Assembly (NCBI RefSeq): GCF_004959855.1
Contig: NZ_SPNT01000002.1
Location: 248,001-312,000, forward strand
DNA length: 64,000 nt
DNA from: Nitratireductor sp. XY-223
GTDB lineage: Bacteria > Pseudomonadota > Alphaproteobacteria > Rhizobiales > Rhizobiaceae
Reading direction: 5' to 3'
Under the pieces are notes generated by a model that ran no database searches, was not told the DNA's origin, and saw only the letters and a list, made by a program, of their open reading frames with translations. Shown here piece after piece: positions 56,860-64,000 of the stretch (positions are counted from its first letter, which is position 1; each line of letters opens with the position of its first letter). A program made the position numbers and the translations under genes.

Positions 56860-57879
56860 ATGAGCTTTTCATTCGCGAAACTGAAAACAATCGCCATCGC
56901 GATTGTGCTCGCCGCGACACCGGTCGGTGCCATGGCGGAGGACTGGAAATTCGCCATTGAGGAGATCCCCGGATCCATCATGGATGCCTATGCGCAGGAA
57001 TTCAAATCCCGCATAGAGGCCGCGACCAATGGCGACGTGACGGTGACCGTCTATCCGATGGGCACGCTTGGCACCCCGACCGAAACTGTTGAACAGGCTT
57101 CCGACGGAATCATCCAGTTCACCAATGTTTCCATCGGCAATCTCGGTACGATCGTACCGGAAAGCCAGGTTTTTCTGTTGCCCTATCTCCTGCCCTCCGA
57201 TCCGACCGAAATCTCCGGCATCCTGAGCGGTTCGAAAACAATTTACAGCGACCTGAATGAGGATTTCCGGAAGCGCGGCCTCGAAGTTCTGACCATGTAC
57301 TCGGAAGGCCCTCAGGTCTGGACCACAAACCGGGAAATCCGCACGCCGGAAGATTTTTCGAATTTCAAGATGCGGGTGATGGTGTCGCCGATCCTGCTGG
57401 AAACATATAAAAATATTGGCGCAAGTCCGACACCGCTGCCTTTCGGCGAAGTGTTCGGAGCGCTGCAACTCGGGGCCGTCGACGGACAGGTGAACCCTAT
57501 CCCGACCATTGAGGAAATGAAATTCTATGAAGTGACCAGTCACCTCATATGGGCCGGTGAGCAGGAGCTTGTCACCACGGTTGTCGCCGGTTCCGACTGG
57601 TTCGAAACCCTGTCGCCCGAGCGGCAACAGCTGGTGCGCGAAACCATGGCAGGCATGACCGGTTTCATTGACGGTGTCGTAACCGACTTCAACAAGAAAC
57701 GCCTGGATATCATCACCGCAGCCAAGCCCGAGATCAAACTCGTCGTGCTGAATGAGGAAGAGCGCGACGTATTCCGCGCGCGCAGCGGTGACACCGCCAG
57801 GGCCTATGTTGACGCTGCGGGCGATCGCGGCCAAGCGCTGCTCGATGCCCTACAGGCGGAAATCGCCGCCTCCAACTAA
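56860..57879 (+). CDS. dctP: TRAP transporter substrate-binding protein (DctP family)
   Basis: 339 residues with a Sec signal (LKTIAIAIVLAATPVGAMAED). DctP fold segments: LGTPTETVEQASDGIIQFTNVSIG, the carboxylate-binding Arg R172 in FKMRVM, and PFGEVFGALQLGAVDGQVNPIPTIEEMKFYEV. It captures an organic acid in the periplasm; R172 implies a carboxylate on the substrate. GGGAGG precedes the ATG. First gene of dctP-Q-M-ureohydrolase. Confidence 0.93.
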   Translation: MSFSFAKLKTIAIAIVLAATPVGAMAEDWKFAIEEIPGSIMDAYAQEFKSRIEAATNGDVTVTVYPMGTLGTPTETVEQASDGIIQFTNVSIGNLGTIVPESQVFLLPYLLPSDPTEISGILSGSKTIYSDLNEDFRKRGLEVLTMYSEGPQVWTTNREIRTPEDFSNFKMRVMVSPILLETYKNIGASPTPLPFGEVFGALQLGAVDGQVNPIPTIEEMKFYEVTSHLIWAGEQELVTTVVAGSDWFETLSPERQQLVRETMAGMTGFIDGVVTDFNKKRLDIITAAKPEIKLVVLNEEERDVFRARSGDTARAYVDAAGDRGQALLDALQAEIAASN

Positions 57880-57937
57880 CAGCACCGGCCTGGCCCCCGC
57901 GCCGGATCGCGCAGGGGCCATCGCCCGGGAGGAGAAA

Positions 57938-58546
57938 ATGCAGGACGGCAAGCCGGCTCCCCTCAGGTTCCTCGGCAATTTGGATGCGGCGGTCTGCAGG
58001 GTCGAGATGCTCATCCTGAGCTGGGGTATTATCCTGATGGCGACGAACACCATCGCCAACGTTCTGGGTCGCTACGTATTCCTTCAGTCAATTTACTTCT
58101 CCGAGGAACTGAACGAGTTCCTGATGGTCATGATTACGTTCATGGGACTTGGATACGCCACGCGAAAGGGAATCCATATCCGCATGTCGGCGGTCTACGA
58201 CGCCTTGCCACAACGGCTGCGCAAGGCGCTGATGATCGTGATCGCGCTCACCACGGCGGTCATGATGGCGGTTCTGACCTGGTATGCGATCGAATATGTG
58301 CAGAAGGTCGCGAACCGCGGGCGCATAACGCCCGCACTGCAGGTTCCACTCTATCTCACATATATCTGGGTGGTCGCCGGGCTGGCCCTGACCGCCGTGC
58401 AATATCTGCTGACCGCGATCCGCAATCTCAACTTTTCAGAAAACGAGATCTACGTGTCCTACGTCGAGGTCGACAGTTACGAAGACCCCGAAACCGTCGC
58501 CGCGCTCAGCCGCCACGATGCAGACGAGCAGGAGGTCTCCAAATGA
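57938..58546 (+). CDS. dctQ: TRAP transporter small permease (DctQ family)
   Basis: 202 residues with four membrane helices typical of DctQ: MLILSWGIILMATNTIANVLGRYVF, EELNEFLMVMITFMGLGYATRKGIHIRM, ALMIVIALTTAVMMAVLTWYAIEYV and YIWVVAGLALTAVQYLLTAI. The acidic cytoplasmic tail (VEVDSYEDPETVAALSRHDADEQE) is longer than usual. ATG at 57938 with GGGAGGAG upstream. Overlaps dctM (ATGA). Confidence 0.92.
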   Translation: MQDGKPAPLRFLGNLDAAVCRVEMLILSWGIILMATNTIANVLGRYVFLQSIYFSEELNEFLMVMITFMGLGYATRKGIHIRMSAVYDALPQRLRKALMIVIALTTAVMMAVLTWYAIEYVQKVANRGRITPALQVPLYLTYIWVVAGLALTAVQYLLTAIRNLNFSENEIYVSYVEVDSYEDPETVAALSRHDADEQEVSK

Positions 58547-59823
58547 CCGAATTGATGCTGGCGGTGATGATCGTCCTCCTGCTTGCCGGGTTCCCGATGA
58601 AAATGCCGCTGATTTCTGCGGCGGTCCTCGGTTTTCTTGTCTACTTCCCGAATATGAGCCTGCAAATCCTGATTCAGCAGATGATCGGAGGCGTGAAACC
58701 GGCGGCGCTGGTGGCGGTACCGATGTTCATTCTCGCCGCAGACATCATCACGCGCGGTCATTCAGCCAATCGCCTGATCGACGTTGTGATGAGCTTCATG
58801 GGTCACATAAAGGGCGGACTGGCGATTTCTGTGACCAGTGCCTGCGCTCTGTTCGGCGCCGTATGCGGGTCGACCCAGGCGACCGTTGTCGCGGTCGGCG
58901 GCGCAATGCGTCCCAGAATGCTGAAATCAGGATACAATGACAGTTTCGCCATCGGACTGATCGTCAACGCTGCCGATCTTGCCTATCTGATCCCGCCGTC
59001 GATCGGCATGATCATCTATGGCGTTGTTTCGGGAACCTCGATTTCCAAGCTCTTCATTGCTGGAATCCTGCCCGGTCTGCTGATTGTCGCTCTCTTTTCT
59101 GCCTACTGCATGTGGTACGCCTATCGACACGACATTCCCGTACTGCCGCGGGCCAACTGGAAGTCACGGCTGCTGGCGACGCGACGCGCCGTCTGGCCGA
59201 TGGGTTTCCCGCTCATCATCGTTGGCGGCATCTATGGGGGTGTCTTCTCGCCAACCGAAGCAGCAGCGATCTGCGTGCTCTACGCGGTCATTCTCGAAGC
59301 GCTGGTTTTCCGTTCGATCCGGATGCGCGACCTTCCGGGCATAGCCCTGTCAACCGGGGCCATTACTTCCGTCGTGTTCATCCTGATTGCGGCGGGCGCG
59401 GCCTTTTCGTGGACGCTATCGTTCGCACAGGTACCGCAGACGATTATTCAGGCGCTGGGACTGAACGATGCCGGGCCGCTGATGGTCCTTCTGGCCATCA
59501 ACCTGGCCTTTTTTATCGGCTGCATGTTTGTCGATTCGATTGTCGTAATCCTGATCCTCGTTCCGATCTTCGCACCGATGATCAAGACAACGGGGCTCGA
59601 TCCCGTTCTGGTCGGCGTCTTGATCACCCTGCAGGTAGCAATCGGCGCGGCAACACCGCCTTTCGGCTGCAACCTGTTTACGGCGATAGCCGTTTTCCGG
59701 CGGCCCTTTGTTGACGTGGTGCGCGGCGTGCCACCTTTCCTGGTGATTCTGCTCTTGGTCACCGGGTTGTTGATTGCCTTCCCTCCGATCGCCCTGTTCC
59801 TGCCGGAACTGGCCTATCGTTAA
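58543..59823 (+). CDS. dctM: TRAP transporter large permease (DctM family)
   Basis: 426 residues, about twelve membrane helices, sodium-driven transport subunit. VPMFILAADIITRGHSANRLIDVVMSFMGHIKGGLAISVTSACALFGAVCGSTQAT and IPPSIGMIIYGVVSGTSISKLFIAGILPGLL are DctM signatures. Starts inside the dctQ stop. The ureohydrolase gene begins 15 bp after its stop, so substrate uptake and hydrolysis are probably co-expressed. Confidence 0.94.
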   Translation: MTELMLAVMIVLLLAGFPMKMPLISAAVLGFLVYFPNMSLQILIQQMIGGVKPAALVAVPMFILAADIITRGHSANRLIDVVMSFMGHIKGGLAISVTSACALFGAVCGSTQATVVAVGGAMRPRMLKSGYNDSFAIGLIVNAADLAYLIPPSIGMIIYGVVSGTSISKLFIAGILPGLLIVALFSAYCMWYAYRHDIPVLPRANWKSRLLATRRAVWPMGFPLIIVGGIYGGVFSPTEAAAICVLYAVILEALVFRSIRMRDLPGIALSTGAITSVVFILIAAGAAFSWTLSFAQVPQTIIQALGLNDAGPLMVLLAINLAFFIGCMFVDSIVVILILVPIFAPMIKTTGLDPVLVGVLITLQVAIGAATPPFGCNLFTAIAVFRRPFVDVVRGVPPFLVILLLVTGLLIAFPPIALFLPELAYR

Positions 59824-59838
59824 CCCGGAGATATGATT

Positions 59839-60804
59839 ATGCCAGGCCATGGATACGAAGCCGGTCGTTTGAACCTGCCCTTTGTCGGCATCTCGACCTT
59901 CGGAAAATCTGAATATGTCCGGGATTGGGACCGGATCGATGCCGATGTCGCCATCCTCGGCGCGCCGTTCGATTTCGGGACCCAGTGGCGTTCCGGAGCC
60001 CGGTTTGGGCCGCGAGCAGTACGCGATGCTTCCACCTTATTCAGCTTTGGGCACGCGGGCGCCTATGATCACGAAGACGATGTTACCTACCTTGGCGGCA
60101 ATGTGCGCATGGTCGATATCGGCGACGCTGATATCATCCACACCAGGACCCGGGAAAGTCACGCCAATATCGAATATGGCGTGCGGAAAATTCTCCAGGC
60201 CGGCGCGCTGCCAGTTGTGATCGGTGGGGATCATTCCGTGAATATCCCCTGCGTTGATGCCTTTTCCGACAGCTGCGCCCAGCACGGGCCGATCCACATT
60301 GTGCAGATCGACGCCCATCTGGATTTCGTCGACGAGCGCCACGGCGTTACCTTCGGTCACGGAAACCCGATGCGCCGCGCTATCGAAAAAGACTACGTCT
60401 GCGGCATGACACAACTGGGCATCCGCAACGTGTCGTCAACCGCCAGGGAGGGCTATGACGAGGCCCGCGCGCGCGGCTCCGACATATTGTCGGTCCGTCA
60501 GGTCCGCGCTTTGGGGGCCGAAGGGATCCTGGCCCGCATTCCAAGCGGTGCGCGTTACTACGTGACTATCGACATCGACGCGTTCTGCCCTTCGATCGCA
60601 CCGGGGACAGGCACGCCCAGCCATGGCGGCTTCAACTATTATGACGTACTGGAAATCGTGCAGGGGCTGAGCAGACGCGGCAATGTGGTCGGCTTGGACC
60701 TTGTGGAAGTCGCACCCGCCTATGACCCGACGGAAAGCACACAGATCCTTGCGGCGCAACTTCTGCTCAACTTCATCGGTTTCATCTTCCACAACAGGAA
60801 ATAG
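59839..60804 (+). CDS. ureohydrolase (agmatinase/guanidino-acid amidinohydrolase family)
   Basis: 321 residues. Mn-cluster ligands are present: H132 (GGDHS), D158, H160 and D162 (IDAHLDF), D245 and D247 (TIDIDAF). The last Asp of the D-x-D-x-x-D-P signature is C250 (DIDAFCPSIAPGTGTP), which is unusual. The family cleaves urea from guanidino compounds such as agmatine, guanidinobutyrate or guanidinopropionate. Coupling to a carboxylate-type TRAP importer favours a guanidino-acid over agmatine; that is inference. ATG at 59839 has CGGAG 8 nt upstream; an ATG at 59833 is too close to it. Confidence 0.85.
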   Translation: MPGHGYEAGRLNLPFVGISTFGKSEYVRDWDRIDADVAILGAPFDFGTQWRSGARFGPRAVRDASTLFSFGHAGAYDHEDDVTYLGGNVRMVDIGDADIIHTRTRESHANIEYGVRKILQAGALPVVIGGDHSVNIPCVDAFSDSCAQHGPIHIVQIDAHLDFVDERHGVTFGHGNPMRRAIEKDYVCGMTQLGIRNVSSTAREGYDEARARGSDILSVRQVRALGAEGILARIPSGARYYVTIDIDAFCPSIAPGTGTPSHGGFNYYDVLEIVQGLSRRGNVVGLDLVEVAPAYDPTESTQILAAQLLLNFIGFIFHNRK

Positions 60805-60866
60805 GCTGCCACGCGGCAGGCGACCAGGCAGCGGCCATCCGAATTGCAAAGCTGGTTGGCGATGAA

Positions 60867-60888
60867 TGTCACCCGTCCTTGATGACGC
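60867..60888. repeat. right copy of the 22-bp direct repeat bounding the inserted block
   Basis: Identical to 55700-55721 in the same orientation; begins TGTCACCCGTCC. It includes the stop codon and last codons of the SDR gene, so the intact SDR sets the right boundary of the LysR-TRAP-ureohydrolase block. Confidence 0.85.
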
Positions 60889-61636
60889 CGCTGGCGTCGA
60901 AGCCGCCGTCGACCGGCAATGTGACGCCGGTGATATAGCCCGATTGCGGCAGGGCGAGATAGACGGCGGCGGCGGCGACCTCCTCAGGCGTGCCGTAGCG
61001 GTCCATCGGGATGCCGGCGAGATAGGCGCGGCGGGTTTCCGCGTCGTGCATCTTCTTGACCAGCGCGGTTTCGATGGCGCCCGGCGCCAGGGCATTGACG
61101 GTCACGCCGCTTTTCGCCCATTCCACCGACATCACCCGCATCATCGCCGCGACGCCGCCCTTCGAGGCGGCATAGGCGGTGCGGCCCGTGCCGCCGCGGA
61201 TGCCGGCCATGGATGACATGGCGACAATGCGGCCGTAACCATTTTCGACCATCACGCGGCCCGCCGCCTGCATCATCAGGAAGCTGCCGGTGAGATTGAC
61301 GCCGGTGATCCGGTCCCAGTTCTCGCGCGTCGTGTCCAGCGCGCCTTGCTCCATGCCGATCCCGGCGAAATGCATAAGGATCTCGAGCGATCCGAATTTC
61401 TCCAGCGTGGCGGCGACCAGCGCGTTCACGTCGTCGGCATCGGCCACATCCGCGCGCACAAAGATTGCTTTGCGCCCATCGGCCGTCAGTTCGGCAACGG
61501 CGCCGTGCCCGGCCTCTTCGTTCAGATCGGCAATAACGACGCTGGCATCCAGAGCCGCCAGCATCCGGGCTGTCGCGAGACCGATGCCGCTGGCGCCGCC
61601 CGTGACGATTGCCGTATGGCCCTTGAGCGCGAACAT
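60869..61636 (-). CDS. SDR family oxidoreductase
   Basis: 255 residues, classical SDR: TGGASGIGLATARML (cofactor loop), ADLNEE after the second strand (acidic, favouring NAD(H)), HFAGIG in place of NNAG, SSMAG (Ser), Y-A-A-S-K catalytic pair, and the C-terminal ITGVTLPVDGGFDASGVIKDG. FabG-like; substrate unknown. GGAGGT lies just upstream of the ATG at 61634-61636. It starts 11 bp after the flavoprotein stop, so the two probably act in one pathway. Its 3' end is duplicated at 55700. Confidence 0.9.
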   Translation of the reverse strand: MFALKGHTAIVTGGASGIGLATARMLAALDASVVIADLNEEAGHGAVAELTADGRKAIFVRADVADADDVNALVAATLEKFGSLEILMHFAGIGMEQGALDTTRENWDRITGVNLTGSFLMMQAAGRVMVENGYGRIVAMSSMAGIRGGTGRTAYAASKGGVAAMMRVMSVEWAKSGVTVNALAPGAIETALVKKMHDAETRRAYLAGIPMDRYGTPEEVAAAAVYLALPQSGYITGVTLPVDGGFDASGVIKDG

Positions 61637-61647
61637 CCGACCTCCAA

Positions 61648-64000
61648 TCACCCCCGCATCCTAGTCCCTTCGGGATCGTAGAGCGGTTTCGCCGTAACCC
61701 TTGCCGGGTAACGGTTTCCGAGAATTTCCACTTCCAACGCGGTTCCGTCCGCCGCGAGTTCCGGCGGCACGTAGCCGAAGGCCATGGATTTGCCGACATG
61801 GTGGGCATAGCCGCCGGAGCTGACATAGCCGACGCAGGCGCCGTCCTTCATGATCGCCTCGTCATTGCTGACGTCGATATCGCCGGTCTCGACGGTCATG
61901 ACGACAAGCCTGCGGTCGGGGCCGGTCTTGCGTTCGGCGAGCGCTGCCTCCTTGCCGATGAAATCCTTGTCCCAGTCGATGAAGGCGTCAAGGCCGGACT
62001 GGGCGGGGGTGAAATCGGGCCGGAAATCGAGCGTCCAGGCGCCCCAGTTCTTTTCCAGCCGCAGCGACATGAGCGCCCGGTTTCCATAGGGTTTCAAACC
62101 GAGATCGGCGCCCTCCTCTTCCAGGCGCTCATGAAGCTTGATGAGATATTGCGGCGCGCAATAGATCTCGTAGCCGAGCTCGCCGGAGAAGGAGACCCGC
62201 GCCAGCAGCACCGGGACCCCCGCCACGTAGGTGCGGCGGATATCGCGGAATTTCAGGCTTTCGCCCGACACGTCGTCGCGGCACAGGCGCTGCAGCAACT
62301 CGCGCGAATTCGGACCGGAAATGGCGATGCCGTGCCAGTCATCCGAGGCGTTGCGGTAGGAAACGCCCTCATCGGGCAGGTATTTCTCGAACCAGCGGCG
62401 GTGCATCTCCTGCGCCGGGCCGGAACCGAACAGGATGAAGCGCTCCTCGTCGAGACAGGCGACCGTGAGATCGCCGTAGAGCCGGCCGGCCTCGGTAAGA
62501 AGCGGCGTCAGCGACAGGCGACCCGGCTTCGGCACCCGCCCGGCGCAGAGCCGGCCGAGGAAGGCCCGCGCGCCCGGACCGGACACCGCGTGCTTGGCGA
62601 AATTGGCGATCTCGATCATGCCGACGGTCTCGCGCACTGCCTTGACCTCGTCGGCCACGTAGTCGTGGGCGCGCGAGCGCTTGAAGGTCGGCTCCTCGTG
62701 GGCGTCGTCGGCACCGTTCGCGAACCACAGCACGTGTTCGAGGCCGAAGCTCGCATCCATCACCGCGCCCCTGGCGATCAGCCGGTCGTAGAGTGCCGTC
62801 GTCTTCTGGCGGCGGCCCTTCGGCAGCGTCTCGTTCGGGAAGGTCATGACGAAACGGCGCTCGTAATTCTCCGACGACTTGATGGTGCCGTATTCGGGCG
62901 TCGCGAACTCGCCGAAGCGGGCGACGTCCATCGCCCACACGTCGATGGACGGCTCGCCGTCGATCATCCATTCGGCCATGCACAGGCCGACCCCGCCGCC
63001 CTGGCAGAAACCCGCCATGACGCCGACGGCGACCCAGTAGTTCCGCATGCCGGGCACCGGCCCGATCATCGGATTGCCGTCGGGACCGAAGGTGAAGGGG
63101 CCGTTGATCATGTCCTTGATGCCGGCGCGGCCAAGCGCCGGAATGCGCTCGAAGCCGAGTTCCAGCCGGTCGGCGATGCGGTCGAGATCCGGCGCCAGCA
63201 ATTCGTGGCCGAAATCCTGCGGCGTGCCCCCGACCTTCCAGGGTGTCGAGCGCGGCTCGTAGGTGCCCAGCAGCATACCCTGGCGCTCCTGGCGGAAATA
63301 GATGTTGCCCTCGTAGTCGATGCCGGCGGGCAGCCGGTCCTCCGGATCGCGCTCGACGATCTCTGGGATCGCCTCGGTGATGAGATAGTGGTGCTCCATC
63401 GGCTGTACGGGCAGATCGACGCCCGACAGATGACCGACCTCGCGCGCCCACAGGCCGCCGGCATTGACGATGTATTCGGCATTGATCGTTCCGTTCGGGG
63501 TCACCACGTCCCAGGAGCCGTCCGGCTTCTGGCTGGTTTCGATCACCGGCGTGTGGGTGTGGTAGGTGCCGCCATAATGGCGCGCCGCCTTGGCGTAGGC
63601 GTAGGTAACGCCGGACGGGTCGATATCGCCGTCGAGCGGATCCCAGAGCGCGGCGACATAGCGGCTCGGATCGATGAGCGGGTGGCGGCGCGCCGCCTCC
63701 TCGACGGAGATGAATTCCTGGTCGAGGCCCATGTAGCGCGCCTTGGAGCGCTCGCGCTTGAGATAGTCGTACCAGTCCTGGTTGGAGGCAAGATAGAATC
63801 CGCCGGTCGAATGCATGCCGCAGGACTGGCCGGAGAGCTCCTCGATCTCACGATAGAGGTTGATCGTGTAGCCCTGCAGGCGCGAGATGTTCGGATCGGA
63901 ACTGATGGTGTGGATCTGGCCGGCGGCGTGCCAGCTTGAGCCGGACGTCAGTTCGTTGCGCTCCAGGAGCACGACGTCGCGCCAGCCGAACTTGGCAAGG
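61648..64000 (-). CDS. GcvT-type FAD-dependent dehydrogenase (dimethylglycine/sarcosine dehydrogenase family), partial
   Basis: 784 residues visible; the frame continues to the right edge (LAKFGWRDVVLLERNELTSGSSWHAAGQIHTIS), so about 30 N-terminal residues with the dinucleotide-binding GxGxxG are missing. FAD-dependent DAO domain to about residue 380 of the visible part, an FAO_M-type middle, then GcvT folate-binding domains (FGSGPAQEMHRRW; GYEIYCAPQYLIKLHERLEEEGADLGLKPYGNRALMSLRLEKNWGAWTLDF). SSWHAAGQ has the His where FAD is covalently attached in this family. It oxidatively demethylates an N-methyl amino acid and passes the methyl group to tetrahydrofolate. Confidence 0.92.
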   Translation of the reverse strand, partial: LAKFGWRDVVLLERNELTSGSSWHAAGQIHTISSDPNISRLQGYTINLYREIEELSGQSCGMHSTGGFYLASNQDWYDYLKRERSKARYMGLDQEFISVEEAARRHPLIDPSRYVAALWDPLDGDIDPSGVTYAYAKAARHYGGTYHTHTPVIETSQKPDGSWDVVTPNGTINAEYIVNAGGLWAREVGHLSGVDLPVQPMEHHYLITEAIPEIVERDPEDRLPAGIDYEGNIYFRQERQGMLLGTYEPRSTPWKVGGTPQDFGHELLAPDLDRIADRLELGFERIPALGRAGIKDMINGPFTFGPDGNPMIGPVPGMRNYWVAVGVMAGFCQGGGVGLCMAEWMIDGEPSIDVWAMDVARFGEFATPEYGTIKSSENYERRFVMTFPNETLPKGRRQKTTALYDRLIARGAVMDASFGLEHVLWFANGADDAHEEPTFKRSRAHDYVADEVKAVRETVGMIEIANFAKHAVSGPGARAFLGRLCAGRVPKPGRLSLTPLLTEAGRLYGDLTVACLDEERFILFGSGPAQEMHRRWFEKYLPDEGVSYRNASDDWHGIAISGPNSRELLQRLCRDDVSGESLKFRDIRRTYVAGVPVLLARVSFSGELGYEIYCAPQYLIKLHERLEEEGADLGLKPYGNRALMSLRLEKNWGAWTLDFRPDFTPAQSGLDAFIDWDKDFIGKEAALAERKTGPDRRLVVMTVETGDIDVSNDEAIMKDGACVGYVSSGGYAHHVGKSMAFGYVPPELAADGTALEVEILGNRYPARVTAKPLYDPEGTRMRG

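Noticed and set aside
55687-60868. Classic transposon or prophage for the inserted block
   Set aside because: No transposase, integrase, terminal inverted repeats or tRNA target seen; the flanking repeat is host SDR coding sequence.
61798-63939. Antisense frame of over 700 codons under the flavoprotein
   Set aside because: No motifs; the opposite strand has a complete DAO-GcvT architecture.

Overview
The window is high-GC, densely packed DNA from an alphaproteobacterium. The most likely order is Hyphomicrobiales (Rhizobiales), perhaps near the Hoeflea, Oricola or Phyllobacteriaceae type; the genus is inferred only from gene content. Supporting signs are a CycM-like membrane cytochrome c beside kdsB and pheA, a YejABEF-type peptide transporter, a Tad/Cpa pilus locus, an M17 peptidase next to a MarR regulator and an NlpC/P60 hydrolase, and candidate binding sites for the alphaproteobacterial regulator CtrA. 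I saw no rRNA, tRNA, CRISPR array, transposase or integrase.

Layout. 1-9 kb: a partial alpha/beta hydrolase, a bacterioferritin pair (bfd-bfr) behind a VOC protein, a PD-(D/E)XK-like DUF2161 protein divergent from a membrane-anchored XRE protein, an MFS carrier, a membrane class III cyclase, a DUF302 protein, a DUF123 protein, then pheA and kdsB. 9-18 kb: a CycM-like cytochrome and a five-gene peptide ABC transporter with two tandem substrate-binding proteins, one Sec- and one Tat-exported. 17.7-26 kb: an SDR behind a strong palindrome, a cyclase-TPR protein, a lipoprotein haem-type cis/trans fatty-acid isomerase (cti), and the M17/MarR/NlpC group. 25.8-38 kb: Tad pilus genes, namely tadD, a long leftward cpaA-B-C-D, tadZ-A-B-C series with flp at its head, and a separate rightward group of an orphan secretin-N-domain protein and two TadE-like pseudopilins.

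38-48 kb is a complete nucleoside uptake and salvage block. deoB-add-upp run rightwards and meet a leftward operon of a BmpA-type ABC transporter (ATPase and two permeases), cdd, punA and deoA. The expected BMP-family binding protein is not in the window. 48-52 kb holds an iron-type alcohol dehydrogenase, a thioesterase, slyX, a HisC-like aminotransferase, a small exported protein and a RidA protein. 52-55.7 kb is divergent katG/oxyR.

The most unusual region is 55.7-60.9 kb. A LysR regulator, a DctPQM TRAP transporter and a ureohydrolase form one unit that looks inserted. Its left edge is a short mosaic remnant of the SDR gene lying at its right edge, and an identical 22-bp direct repeat covering the SDR stop codon marks both ends. 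The ureohydrolase has Cys where the family normally has the last Asp of its D-x-D-x-x-D signature. The unit probably imports and hydrolyses a guanidino-carboxylate. The window ends in an SDR and a truncated dimethylglycine/sarcosine-dehydrogenase-type flavoprotein.
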